Below, piece after piece: positions 50,251 through 58,601 of a DNA stretch of 64,000 nt; position 1 is the stretch's first letter, and every line of letters starts with the position of its first letter. Below the pieces are notes generated by a model, which made no database searches, was not told where the DNA came from, and saw nothing but the letters and a program-made list of their open reading frames with translations. The stretch is from Clostridia bacterium (GTDB taxonomy: Bacteria > Bacillota > Clostridia > Christensenellales > Aristaeellaceae). The stretch spans positions 1 through 64,000 of the forward strand of contig JAFZOG010000041.1 in assembly GCA_017550745.1 (NCBI GenBank), written 5' to 3'. A program made the position numbers and the translations under genes.

Positions 50251-50724
50251 TCATTCCCCGGCGAGGAGCTTCGCGGATTCTTCGGCAGATTTTTCTCCCA
50301 CGAAAAGGACGACGGTCAGGTTTTTGCTTTCCACCTTCGCGTCAGCGAGCAGCTTGTATGCGTCGGGAAGATAATTCCGTGTTTCCTTGCGGCGCTGTTC
50401 CAGATACGCTTCCAGACGCTGCACGATTTGCTTTTGCCCTTGGGCGTCCTTGGCGCGGATCGCCACGATTTCCCGGCTGCCAAGATTGGTGCTTTGCAGA
50501 TAAACGGCCTCCTGATAATCCCCCGGTTCGATGCCCATGACGTCGGCCAGGTCTTCCGCGGTCAGGGACACCAGCCCGGCAGCGTCCGGAGCGATGGCGT
50601 TCACTGCTTCGCGCAGCGGAAGAGCGGATTTCTGCGCGGCATCCCCGGTTTTCGTCTGGCTGCCGCAGCCGGCAAGCAGCAGGGCGGCTGCAAGCAGCAA
50701 AAAGAATGGAAGCGTTTTTTTCAT
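50251..50724 (-). CDS. DUF4358-like lipoprotein
   Basis: A 157-residue lipoprotein with signal MKKTLPFFLLLAAALLLAGC; the cysteine at position 20 is in a textbook lipobox. The body (LREAVNAIAPDAAGLVSLTAEDLADVMGI...) fits DUF4358, small lipoproteins of Clostridia with no established function. The third ATG (50724) has the best spacing to AAGGAG. It is the last gene of the nagZ operon, 25 bases after the SGNH hydrolase. Confidence 0.75.
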   Translation of the reverse strand: MKKTLPFFLLLAAALLLAGCGSQTKTGDAAQKSALPLREAVNAIAPDAAGLVSLTAEDLADVMGIEPGDYQEAVYLQSTNLGSREIVAIRAKDAQGQKQIVQRLEAYLEQRRKETRNYLPDAYKLLADAKVESKNLTVVLFVGEKSAEESAKLLAGE

Positions 50725-50749
50725 CATCATTCTCCTTTCTTACTTCCTC

Positions 50750-51511
50750 TCACTGGACGGGCGACCACAGGCCGGCTTCATATTGGGCCTGGGCAAAATC
50801 GAGCAGAACCTGGGCCCAGATCGCGTTGCCTTCCGCGTTCAGGTGATACTCGCCTTCGGAGGTAATGCTCTTTGGCAGCAGGCCGTTTTCGTCTTTCAAC
50901 GCGGAAGCGATGTCAATGTAAGTCGCTCCCAGCTCCAGGCATGTCTGTTCCAGCCGTTCGTTGTACTGGTCCCACAGCGCCTGGATATGCCGCGTGTCCT
51001 CCACCTTCTGCGTCACGGGCGTCAGCGAAAAGAAGAAGACCTGCGTGCCCGGCGCGTGTTTATTGATGGCCTTCATGATGTTGCCCACGTAGCGCATCCC
51101 CCGATCGATCCCCTCGCCGTTTTTTTCTTTGGCGAAGTTGTCGTTCAGCCCTGCCAGGATAAACACTTTTTCGGGCTTGATCCGCTGCACGATTTCGCAC
51201 AGCACCTCATCGCTGCCTTTATACGTCAGATTGGTCAATTCGGAATTGACCCATTCCAGTCCCAGCGTGCGCAGCTGGATGCTGTAGGCGCTGTAAAAAC
51301 GGATGCCGCTGAAATAGCTGGGCTCCTTTTCCTGCCGTTCCTTCACGTAATTGCGGAACATACGGATCGTGGAATCCCCGGCGAAAACAGATTGATCATA
51401 AAAGGACATCAGCGTTTCATCAGGCAGCCGCGCAGGCGTTTCTTCCGAAAAAGCCCATGCGTTCGCCACCAGCGTCAGCAGGCACAGCAGGACGGCGATA
51501 GCTTTTTTCAT
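50750..51511 (-). CDS. Secreted SGNH/GDSL-type hydrolase
   Basis: A 253-residue exported protein (signal MKKAIAVLLCLLTLVANAWA). It shows SGNH blocks: FAGDST with the catalytic serine, ILAGLND with the block III Asn, and EGEYHLNAEG with the catalytic His. Family members are esterases or acetylhydrolases, and in this setting O-acetylated peptidoglycan or cell-wall glycan is a reasonable target, not shown. ATG 51511 lies about 11 bases from AGGAGG. Confidence 0.8.
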   Translation of the reverse strand: MKKAIAVLLCLLTLVANAWAFSEETPARLPDETLMSFYDQSVFAGDSTIRMFRNYVKERQEKEPSYFSGIRFYSAYSIQLRTLGLEWVNSELTNLTYKGSDEVLCEIVQRIKPEKVFILAGLNDNFAKEKNGEGIDRGMRYVGNIMKAINKHAPGTQVFFFSLTPVTQKVEDTRHIQALWDQYNERLEQTCLELGATYIDIASALKDENGLLPKSITSEGEYHLNAEGNAIWAQVLLDFAQAQYEAGLWSPVQ

Positions 51512-51531
51512 TCTTTGATTCTCCTCCTGTA

Positions 51532-52605
51532 TCATTCAGGTTGTTTTCCTGCCAGGGCGAAAACCGCTTCCTGCAAGGCGCGGCGGTATTCCCAGGCGGC
51601 ATTCGGGTTTTCCCGGCGGTAAAACAGGCGGTTGGTGAAGGACACCACGCCCACGTCGTATTCCGTGGAGAAGTAAACGCCCGTGCCGGTGAAGCCGGTA
51701 TGCCCGCAGCCGTGGGGATAGCTGATGCCGGTTTGCAGGCCCAGGCCGCGTCCCGGCGCGCCGGGCTGTTCCTTTTGCGCCTCCCGGAACAGGGGATCCG
51801 CGCTGCGCATCCAATATTGGCAGAGGCGTTCATACGCTCCCGCCTCGGCAAAAATGCCCGCGTGCCCGGCAACGCCGTGAAAATAATACCAGCTGTTGCC
51901 GTCGTTGGCCTGGCCCCGCACCGGCTGGTCGGGCGGACGGAAGCCGTCGAAGGCAATGCCCCGGTCCCGGCACATGCGCGTCTCGATGGGGTTGCCGAAA
52001 CTTACGGGGATCAGGGGCAGGGCAGGGTCCGGCAGGTAGGTCATCCGGCCAAGGCAAAGGGGCTCGGCCAAATCCTCCCGGAGGCAGCGCTCCAAAGGTT
52101 TCCCCTGCGCCTGCCGGATGATGAGGCCCAGCAGCATGAAGTTGAGGTCGGAATACACCACGCCCTCTGTTTTTTCCGTATGCCTGAGCACATAGGCCAG
52201 GGCGTCATAGAAGTCCGTTTCTCCCAGGGAATAGAAGGGATACCAGTCCACCAGGGAGGAGGTGTGGGTCAGCAGGCGGCGCAGGGTGACGCCCCGAAGG
52301 CGATCCCGCAGATACGCGTTCCCGGCGATGCCGGGCAGGCAGTCTGCCGCTTCCTGCGAAAGGGAGAGCTTGCCCGCTGAAATCAGGCGCAATACCTGGG
52401 CGGTGGTGGCGAGCTTGGTCAGGCTGGCCACGTCAAAGAGGGCGTCCTCCCGGGCGTCCCCGACGCAGCAGCTGGCCAGCGTTTCCTCCGCGGAAAACAC
52501 CCGCACGCAGGCGGAGGGGAAATAGCCCGCTTCCTGATAGCGCCGGGTGATATCCTCGATCTCCCGCTGCAGGCGCTGCCGGTCCAAAGATGCGCGCGGG
52601 GTCAC
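51532..52605 (-). CDS. Serine hydrolase of the beta-lactamase fold (YbbE-like context)
   Basis: A 357-residue protein with SLTK (S-x-x-K), YSDLNF (Y-x-N) and HTGFTGTG (H-x-G) motifs of PF00144. It starts at GTG 52605, overlapping the nagZ stop by four bases. Unlike its neighbours it has no signal peptide, so it would act in the cytoplasm or leave by another route. In Bacillus a similar hydrolase neighbours nagZ and murQ, which supports a role in handling muropeptides. Confidence 0.85.
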   Translation of the reverse strand: MTPRASLDRQRLQREIEDITRRYQEAGYFPSACVRVFSAEETLASCCVGDAREDALFDVASLTKLATTAQVLRLISAGKLSLSQEAADCLPGIAGNAYLRDRLRGVTLRRLLTHTSSLVDWYPFYSLGETDFYDALAYVLRHTEKTEGVVYSDLNFMLLGLIIRQAQGKPLERCLREDLAEPLCLGRMTYLPDPALPLIPVSFGNPIETRMCRDRGIAFDGFRPPDQPVRGQANDGNSWYYFHGVAGHAGIFAEAGAYERLCQYWMRSADPLFREAQKEQPGAPGRGLGLQTGISYPHGCGHTGFTGTGVYFSTEYDVGVVSFTNRLFYRRENPNAAWEYRRALQEAVFALAGKQPE

Positions 52606-53753
52606 AGTGCCACCCCCATGTGTTCCTGCTTGAAACGCAGGATGCGGTACACGCTGTCGTCGATGCGGCTTTCCGGGATCACGCCCTGCTCCACCGCCTG
52701 CACCAGGCCGTCAAACGCTTCATAATAATCATACGGCATCAGCAGGATATCCGCCCCGGCCTGCACGCAGAGGATGCACGCCTGGGCGCTGCTGTATTGA
52801 TTGCAAATCGCGCCCATGGACAGGGCGTCCGTGATGACCAGCCCCTGAAACCCCAACTCTCCCCGCAGCTTTTCCGTGAGCAGGAGCGGGGACATGGTGG
52901 CGGGCACGCTGCTGCCGGTCACTTGGGGGGCGGAGATGTGGGCGGTCATCACGAACTCGGCCCCGGCCTCGATCCCCGCCCGGAAGGGCACCATTTCGCA
53001 GGCTGAAATCTCCTGCCAGGTTTTCAAGGTTTCCGCGTAACCGGTATGGGTATCGGTGGAGGTATCGCCGTGGCCGGGGAAATGCTTGAGGCATGCCGCC
53101 GTGCCGCTTTCATGCAGGCCCTGCACCACCGCCTGCACCATCTGCGCGGCCAGCGCGGGATCGCTGCCAAAGGCGCGGTCGCCGATCACCGGGTTCAGGG
53201 GGTTGGTGTTCACGTCAGCCACCGGGGCAAAATCAATATCCAGCCCATAGGAGCGAAGGTAAGCGCCGATGGTTTTCCCCGCCTCCAGCGCCAGCTCCGT
53301 GCTGTCCGAAGCGGCGATCTTGCCCATGGACGGGAAGGTTTTCACGCCGAACTTGGCGGGATGATTGGCGATGCGGGCAATGCGTCCGCCCTCCTCATCA
53401 ATGCCCAGCATGGGGGCAATGCTTCCAACGGCGTGGAGCTTTTCGGTAAAGCCCAGCAATTGGCTGGGGCTGAGGATGTTCTTGCGGAACAGCGCAAACC
53501 CGCCGCAGGGATACTTTGCGTAGGTGTCCAGCATTTCTTCGCTCACCCGGGTCGTGCCGGTGATGCTGTTATCCTCCAGTTCCGCCGGGCTGAAGCGTCC
53601 CTCCAGGGCGTCCGGGCGGATCATGAACAGCTGCCCGATTTTTTCCCGAAGCGTCATGCTTTCCATGTACAGCCGAATCGGATCCTCCTCTGCCAGCGCG
53701 GTAGGGGAAAGCAGCATCCCGATGGATAAAAAAGCGGCCACCAACCTTTTCAT
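52602..53753 (-). CDS. nagZ: Beta-N-acetylglucosaminidase, glycoside hydrolase family 3
   Basis: Removes GlcNAc from muropeptides or MurNAc-containing fragments. The 383-residue protein has a signal peptide (MKRLVAAFLSIGMLL...ALA), so it works outside the membrane as Bacillus NagZ does. The NagZ-specific loop KHFPGHGDTSTDTH (223-236) supplies the Asp-His acid/base dyad, and the nucleophile is Asp309 in VITDALSMG. The first domain only (no C-terminal sandwich) is normal for this branch. ATG 53753 has GGGAGG eight to ten bases upstream. It heads an operon with two hydrolases and a lipoprotein. Confidence 0.92.
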   Translation of the reverse strand: MKRLVAAFLSIGMLLSPTALAEEDPIRLYMESMTLREKIGQLFMIRPDALEGRFSPAELEDNSITGTTRVSEEMLDTYAKYPCGGFALFRKNILSPSQLLGFTEKLHAVGSIAPMLGIDEEGGRIARIANHPAKFGVKTFPSMGKIAASDSTELALEAGKTIGAYLRSYGLDIDFAPVADVNTNPLNPVIGDRAFGSDPALAAQMVQAVVQGLHESGTAACLKHFPGHGDTSTDTHTGYAETLKTWQEISACEMVPFRAGIEAGAEFVMTAHISAPQVTGSSVPATMSPLLLTEKLRGELGFQGLVITDALSMGAICNQYSSAQACILCVQAGADILLMPYDYYEAFDGLVQAVEQGVIPESRIDDSVYRILRFKQEHMGVAL

Positions 53754-53802
53754 TGCGTTATTCCTCCCAGTTTCTTTGTTACATGGCCCAACCGGTTGTC
53801 TC

Positions 53803-53831
53803 ATTATAACGCAAAAAACACGCCCGGACAA
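53803..53831 (-). promoter_or_regulatory. Promoter of the nagZ operon
   Basis: TTGTCC (53826-53831), 17-bp spacer and TATAAT (53803-53808), 50 bases upstream of the nagZ start. Confidence 0.6.
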
Positions 53832-53842
53832 GGGCTGAAAAC

Positions 53843-53870
53843 AAAAAGCCGCCGCGCAAAAGTGCGGCGG
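53843..53870 (-). terminator. Terminator of the CxxC-repeat protein gene
   Basis: CCGCCGC/GCGGCGG stem (53849-53870) followed on the minus strand by five T residues (53843-53847), 18 bases after the stop. Confidence 0.8.
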
Positions 53871-53888
53871 GTATGGACTGCGGTTCCG

Positions 53889-55250
53889 TTATTGGATCAT
53901 CCGCATCATCTGGTCGATCATGTTCTGGTCGGCGTAGAAATAGCGCACGCCCATGCTGTCGGGGTCATAATCCGCCCGCAGCGTGATGGCGACGATGACG
54001 CGGGCGTCTTCGCCGAAGCAGGCTTTCAGGTCGATGGGGGAATTAAAATCGAATGAAACGGCGTTTTCACCGGTTTTCAGGGATTCCAGGTCAGGATATA
54101 CCACCAGGGATTCGGAGTGTACGTTGATATTGGAAGAACTGAGCTTGTAGTTGAATTCCTGGATGTCCTCCTGGTTCACCAGGGTGGCGGTGCCCACCGT
54201 GTACATGTTGCTGGCTACCAGCGGATAAGTAAACACGCCTTCCTGGGACAGGTCCACCGGCGTGACCCGGTTCCACACGCTGCCGCCGATGAGCTCCCGG
54301 GTGGTGGGGCCGAAGGAGGTGACGGTGTTGTTATAGTACATATGCGACGAAGCGCTCTTTGATTCTTCCTTCACATCGCCGCACAGCGCGCAGACATCCT
54401 GCGTGGAACCGTCCTGGCCGGTCATCTGCACGTAGGTATGCCCATAGGCGGGCAGAACGATGACATCTTCCTGGCCGCAGTACACGCACCGGCGCACCGC
54501 TGAACCGTCCTCGGTACAGGTGGCTTCCGTATAGCTGACCGCCTCCCACTGGTGGCCGGGGGCGGAGATCGTGTTCATCTCTTCGCGTCCGCATGCCAGG
54601 CAATGGCGAACCTTGATCTGCGGCCTTTCGCACACGGGCAGGGAAGCGTCGGAAACGTCCTCCCATTCGCTCCAGGCGTGCTCCAGGCATGGCAACGTTT
54701 CGTCATACGCCTTATTGCACAGGGTGCAGACGGTATGGATGCTGCCTTCTTTGGAGCAGGTAGGCTCCCTGCGTTCGGCGGACCAGGCGTGGGGTTCGTT
54801 GCACTGCTCGCTTCTGCAGTTTTCAGCCACGACGCGCCGGCATACCACGCAGTACAGGTCATAGGTGACAACGGCGGCATGCGTTTCCATGCTGTCCGTT
54901 TCCTGATATACGGTGTTCCGCGGCCTTTCCTCCACGTGATGGGTGTCGTCGTGGGGGAGGGGGCCGGCGTCCTGGGGCGGCGCGGGTTCATTTTCGGGTT
55001 TTTCCTGCTCCTCCCCGCCGGGCGCCTGTTCAGGCGCTGCCGCGCTGGCTTCCTGCCCTGCCGGTTCTGCCTGTTCTTCATCCGCGATGATGGGTTCGAT
55101 TTCCAACAAGGCATCCGGAAGAGAAGCGCCGTCCGGCTGCTGCTGTTCCGCAGGCTGAGGGTTTGTTTCTTCAGCCAGCGCCTGGGGACAGAGGCATAAA
55201 ACCAGCACGGCGAAAAGAATAATAAAACGTTTCGTTGTTTTTTCCTCCAT
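53889..55250 (-). CDS. Secreted protein with five CxxC repeats and a C-terminal beta domain
   Basis: A 453-residue exported protein (signal MEEKTTKRFIILFAVLVLC...ALA). Residues 27-110 are a Glu/Pro/Gln/Ala-rich linker. Five CxxC pairs follow at about 134, 175, 217, 255 and 287, in modules with HAWS or HTYV and TCTEDGSAVRRC-type strings that recur in Clostridial surface proteins; they could bind zinc or form disulfides. The last 140 residues look like a beta domain with no named family. Start 55250 is chosen for the signal peptide; its ribosome site is weak and 55277 or upstream is possible. Function unknown. Confidence 0.75.
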   Translation of the reverse strand: MEEKTTKRFIILFAVLVLCLCPQALAEETNPQPAEQQQPDGASLPDALLEIEPIIADEEQAEPAGQEASAAAPEQAPGGEEQEKPENEPAPPQDAGPLPHDDTHHVEERPRNTVYQETDSMETHAAVVTYDLYCVVCRRVVAENCRSEQCNEPHAWSAERREPTCSKEGSIHTVCTLCNKAYDETLPCLEHAWSEWEDVSDASLPVCERPQIKVRHCLACGREEMNTISAPGHQWEAVSYTEATCTEDGSAVRRCVYCGQEDVIVLPAYGHTYVQMTGQDGSTQDVCALCGDVKEESKSASSHMYYNNTVTSFGPTTRELIGGSVWNRVTPVDLSQEGVFTYPLVASNMYTVGTATLVNQEDIQEFNYKLSSSNINVHSESLVVYPDLESLKTGENAVSFDFNSPIDLKACFGEDARVIVAITLRADYDPDSMGVRYFYADQNMIDQMMRMIQ

Positions 55251-55403
55251 AAACTTCTTCAGGCCGGTCATTTTCATGGGCAAGTGAAAGCAAAACTGCC
55301 CTCCATTACCCGTATAAATCATATCATATTTGTGTGCCCCTGTCAATTCATGCAGCGGAACATCCATGATCTGGCATCCTTAACTGTGCAAAATAGCCAA
55401 AGC

Positions 55404-55429
55404 GCCGCTGCCCCGGAAGGGACAGCGGC
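55404..55429 (-). terminator. Hairpin downstream of htrA
   Basis: Arms 55404-55414 and 55419-55429 pair with one mismatch. The T-run after it on the minus strand is weak, so efficiency is uncertain. Confidence 0.5.
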
Positions 55430-55446
55430 AAAGGGATGCAGGGGGA

Positions 55447-56751
55447 TCAGAAATTCATATCGTCGATCACGCGCAGGGTGACGGTCAGGTCAACGTATTC
55501 GCCGTCGCCCAGCTTGCTGGTGTCGATGCTGTTTTGGCCGACCTGCTCGGTCAGGGCCGGGTCACGGTAAACCTTGACCTGGATGGTGTCGCCCTCTTTG
55601 TAGCCGTTCAGCTTGGAAATCAGGGCGTTCTGGGAATCAAGGATCGTGCCGTCCAGCTCCACCACGATGTCACCGGCTTTGATGCCGCCGTTGTCAGCGG
55701 GGGAACCGGGCTCCACAGCCTTCACGTAAGCGCCGGCGGGCAGGCCGTACTGGGTGCCGTTGCTGATGGTGGTGATGGTCACGCCCAGGCGGGGCTTGCC
55801 GTACAGGGGAGAATCCACGTGCTCTTCGGCGGATTTGCCGCCCTTGTCATTGGCGGGAGCGGAGGCTTTGGCGCCGCCGTTATAATCCTTCAGCACTTCG
55901 GTGATGAGGGGCTTGGCCACATTGATGGGGATGCACAGGCCGATATTGTCCGCCTGCTCGCCGGAGGAGAAGAAGAGGCTGCTCATGCTGCTGGAAACGG
56001 CGTACCGGGCGGGAATGCCCTGAAGCTGGCCCAGGATATTGAACATACCGCCGCCGGAGTTGCCGGAGTTGATGGCCGCGTCGGTCTGGATCATGGTGTT
56101 GGTAACGGTGGTCATGCGGCCGTAGCGGTCGGTGGTGCGGTCAGTCACTTCACGGCCCAGGCCGGAAACCACGCCCACGGACACGGAGCGGGCAAAGCGC
56201 TCTCCGATGGGATTGCCGATGACGATGGCGTATTCGCCCACCTGCACGGCGTCGCTGTCGCCCAGTTCCACGGGCTTCAGGTCAAGGCCCTTTACCTCAA
56301 GCACGGCGATGTCCAGGTCGGCGTCGTAGCCTACCACGGTGGCTTCGTGTTCTTCTTCATCGGTGCCGGTGGTGACGGTCACGCGGGAAGCGCTTTCCAC
56401 CACGTGGTAGTTGGTGAGCACGTGGCCGTATTCGGTGATGACTACGCCGGAGCCGGTGCCCCGCAGGGTTTCCTTGCTTTCGGGCTGGCCGTAGCCGTAG
56501 CCGAAGCCGTAGCCGTAATAAGAGGTGGAGGTGGTGTAATTGTTCACGCCTACCACGCTGTTGCGCACTTCATTGACCACATCCAGGAAAGGGCTGGTGA
56601 TTTTGCTCTGGTCGGTGGACGTGTTTACGATGGCGTCAATTTCCTTTTCGCTCAGGCTGTTGGTGGCGGCGCTTCCGGCAATCACCGTCACGCCGATCAT
56701 GACGACCGCCAGCATCAGCGCCGCGATGCCGATATACATGCGCTTTTTCAT
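55447..56751 (-). CDS. htrA: HtrA/DegP-like trypsin-fold protease with one PDZ domain
   Basis: A membrane-anchored serine protease for protein quality control outside the cytoplasmic membrane. The 434 residues include an N-terminal signal anchor (about 6-28) and a Tyr/Gly-rich linker (74-90). The triad is His116 (TNYHVV), Asp147 (DLDIAVL) and Ser232 (GNSGG), and a C-terminal PDZ domain follows (GVTITTISNG through KVYRDP). The second ATG (56751) has AAGGAAG eight bases upstream. It is monocistronic, with a promoter and hairpin leader upstream. Confidence 0.93.
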   Translation of the reverse strand: MKKRMYIGIAALMLAVVMIGVTVIAGSAATNSLSEKEIDAIVNTSTDQSKITSPFLDVVNEVRNSVVGVNNYTTSTSYYGYGFGYGYGQPESKETLRGTGSGVVITEYGHVLTNYHVVESASRVTVTTGTDEEEHEATVVGYDADLDIAVLEVKGLDLKPVELGDSDAVQVGEYAIVIGNPIGERFARSVSVGVVSGLGREVTDRTTDRYGRMTTVTNTMIQTDAAINSGNSGGGMFNILGQLQGIPARYAVSSSMSSLFFSSGEQADNIGLCIPINVAKPLITEVLKDYNGGAKASAPANDKGGKSAEEHVDSPLYGKPRLGVTITTISNGTQYGLPAGAYVKAVEPGSPADNGGIKAGDIVVELDGTILDSQNALISKLNGYKEGDTIQVKVYRDPALTEQVGQNSIDTSKLGDGEYVDLTVTLRVIDDMNF

Positions 56752-56795
56752 ATTCATACTTCCTTTCGTTTTTTTTTGTTTTTATTTTACAAATC

Positions 56796-56847
56796 AAGCC
56801 GCACTCTTGGGGAGGCATCCCTCTCTTCTGAGTACGGCTTAATTATA
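56796..56847 (-). promoter_or_regulatory. htrA -10 element and leader hairpin
   Basis: TATAAT lies at 56842-56847 on the minus strand; no good -35 was seen. Immediately downstream AAGCCGTACTC pairs with GAGTGCGGCTT (56796-56840) around an inner GAGG/CCTC stem, so the htrA mRNA would begin with or near a stable hairpin. Confidence 0.5.
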
Positions 56848-56889
56848 GGCAGGCTTTTTTACAAAAATTTGATACAATCGTGACAAAAC

Positions 56890-57759
56890 TTAGACACCCG
56901 TTCTGTCAAATTCCGGGGTATACGCGCTGTCCGCAGCCTCCTTTTCCTGGGTGAATCCGTTCAGCCCCAGCGCCTCAAAACGCGCGAAAACCCGCGCGTA
57001 TTCCGCGTCTGTGATCCGCCTGTCCAGGCCGGGGATCCGGCACCAGGGCTCCGGCGTGTACTGGCGCATGAGGGATACGGGGATGCCCCGGGGCAGGTTT
57101 TCCGCGATAAAATCCAGCACGCGGATGCTGTCGCCCGTGCAGCCGGGCAGGATCAGGTGCCGCACGATCACGCCTTTTTGCATCATGCCCTCCGCGTCGA
57201 AGACGGGCTGCCCTGTCTGGCGGCACATTTCCCGGATGGCGGCGGAGGCGGTTTCGAAATAATCCGGCGCCCCGGCGCAGAGTTTTGACAGGCGGGGAGA
57301 AACGTGCTTTAAATCCGGCAGGTAAATATCCACCGCGCCGTCCAGCAGACGCAGCGTTTCCAGGGTTTCATAGCCGCTGGTATTCCATACGATGGGAATG
57401 CCGGGGCGGTAAAGCGCCAGGGCGTCCAAAACAGCGGGCACGAAGGGCGTGCCGGTGACCAGGTTGATGTTGTGTGCGCCCTGGCCTTCCAGCTCTTTGA
57501 AAATGTCAGCCAGGCGGCGGACGGAAATGTCCTGCCCCTGCCCTTCATGGCTGATGGGATAGTTTTGGCAGTAAGCGCAGCGCAGCGTGCAGCCTGAAAA
57601 GAAGACCGCGCCGCTGCCCCGGGCGCCGGAAATGCATGGCTCCTCCCAAAAGTGCAGCGCGGCGCGGGCCACCCGGGGCATCGCGCCCATACCGCAGAAG
57701 CCCGTTTTTACGCGCCGGTCCACGCCGCAGCGGCGGGGGCATAACGTACATCCAGCCAT
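56890..57759 (-). CDS. Radical SAM protein, PflA-like (COG1313 type)
   Basis: A 289-residue [4Fe-4S]/SAM enzyme. The N terminus has a CxxC-x3-C...C arrangement (Cys4, 7, 11, 22) typical of the group annotated as uncharacterised pyruvate formate-lyase activating-like proteins. The radical SAM cluster motif CTLRCAYC follows (Cys57, 61, 64). The substrate is unknown and no glycyl-radical enzyme is adjacent, so calling it a PFL activase would be unsafe. ATG 57759 has GGAGAGG upstream; GTG 57765 is two codons earlier. Confidence 0.85.
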   Translation of the reverse strand: MAGCTLCPRRCGVDRRVKTGFCGMGAMPRVARAALHFWEEPCISGARGSGAVFFSGCTLRCAYCQNYPISHEGQGQDISVRRLADIFKELEGQGAHNINLVTGTPFVPAVLDALALYRPGIPIVWNTSGYETLETLRLLDGAVDIYLPDLKHVSPRLSKLCAGAPDYFETASAAIREMCRQTGQPVFDAEGMMQKGVIVRHLILPGCTGDSIRVLDFIAENLPRGIPVSLMRQYTPEPWCRIPGLDRRITDAEYARVFARFEALGLNGFTQEKEAADSAYTPEFDRTGV

Positions 57760-57859
57760 GGACACCTCTCCCTATCAGGTAATTTTTCCGCGTTTACCCG
57801 GCGCCCCGTATGCCGCGGCCTTCTTCCGTTAGGCCGGCAGCACCGCGGCGCGCATAGGA

Positions 57860-57888
57860 ATCATAGCACATTTGAGCGTTTTTGTCAT
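57860..57888 (-). promoter_or_regulatory. Promoter of the radical SAM gene
   Basis: ATGACA (57883-57888), 17-bp spacer and TATGAT (57860-57865), giving a GC-rich leader of about 95 bases. Confidence 0.55.
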
Positions 57889-58028
57889 CCTGCCTTCAGG
57901 GCCGTTCCGGATCATGCGTGACCAGGCATAAGGAACAAAGGAAGGACGAATCGGCGTTTGCAGGGATCCAAGCGCTCATTTTTGCCATCTTGTGTTTTTT
58001 TCTTCCGGGGAAAACCCAGCTTGGAGTC

Positions 58029-58289
58029 TGTCAGGCTGTCGAAAAAGTTTTCGACAGCCTGCGAATGAAAGCGGAATCAGGATTCCTCTTTCATTCGATG
58101 CATCCATTTCCTGCAAAAATGGGTTTTCGACCTCCAAAGGAGGCCGAAAACCCTATTTTTACGGTCGGAAATGGATATAAGAATCAACTTACGGTTGCTC
58201 CTCGGCGACGTACACGCTGCCGCCTGCGGATTAAAAATCGAAGGGCCGCGGCCCTTCGATGCATCCCAGGGGTTTTCGACAATCTGGCA
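58029..58289. repeat. Hairpin-rich MITE-like element, copy 2
   Basis: Imperfect 17-bp terminal inverted repeats (58029-58045 and 58273-58289, 14 of 17 matching) bound it. Inside are a 14-bp hairpin (58032-58061), a 15-bp hairpin with one mismatch (58062-58097), a nested hairpin (58104-58174) and a perfect 24-bp palindrome (58237-58260) identical to the one at 33809-33832. Its ends match the element at 33787-33950 in reverse orientation. The remainder of the gap 57889-58344 has no gene I can support. Confidence 0.75.
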
Positions 58290-58344
58290 AATCCCGCTTT
58301 GGGTCTGCTTGTTTGGAATAATTTGCAAAATACATAATTCCTGT

Positions 58345-58373
58345 TTGCGTTTTTGAGTATTGTATGGTATAAT
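58345..58373 (+). promoter_or_regulatory. Promoter of the polysaccharide locus
   Basis: Extended -10 TGGTATAAT (TATAAT at 58368-58373) with a weak -35 TTGCGT 17 bp upstream (58345-58350). Confidence 0.55.
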
Positions 58374-58379
58374 CGGCAT

Positions 58380-58601
58380 GTTAAATTGAGCAGGAATCCG
58401 CTTTCAAAAGAAGGGCCAGAGCTTCCTTTCGCTTCGCATGCTTTGGCACTGGGGGAAACGCTGCCACGGGAACGGCTGCGCCGCGTCCGCGGCAGCCAGG
58501 CGTAAGCCCCTTTAAGCTCCGCAAAGGCAGGCAACGGCCTGATAAAGAATCATAGCGCCCGGCGATTGGAAATATTTCTATTCGGAAGAGGGAAAAGGAA
58601 A
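58380..58601 (+). promoter_or_regulatory. Long structured 5' leader of the sugar transferase gene
   Basis: About 220 bases separate the promoter from the start codon. Visible pairings include GCCAGAGC with GCTTTGGC, GGCTGC..CGCG with CGCG.GCAGCC, GGGG with CCCC closing around it, and AGGC/GCCT. No T-run terminator is present. I could not assign a known riboswitch class. Confidence 0.45.

Noticed and set aside
56890..57759. Pyruvate formate-lyase activating enzyme pflA
   Set aside because: The extra N-terminal cysteines and the absence of a glycyl-radical enzyme gene fit the uncharacterised COG1313 group better.
57882..58379. Open frames in the gap before the polysaccharide locus
   Set aside because: They run through palindromes of the MITE-like element and have no ribosome site or recognisable product.
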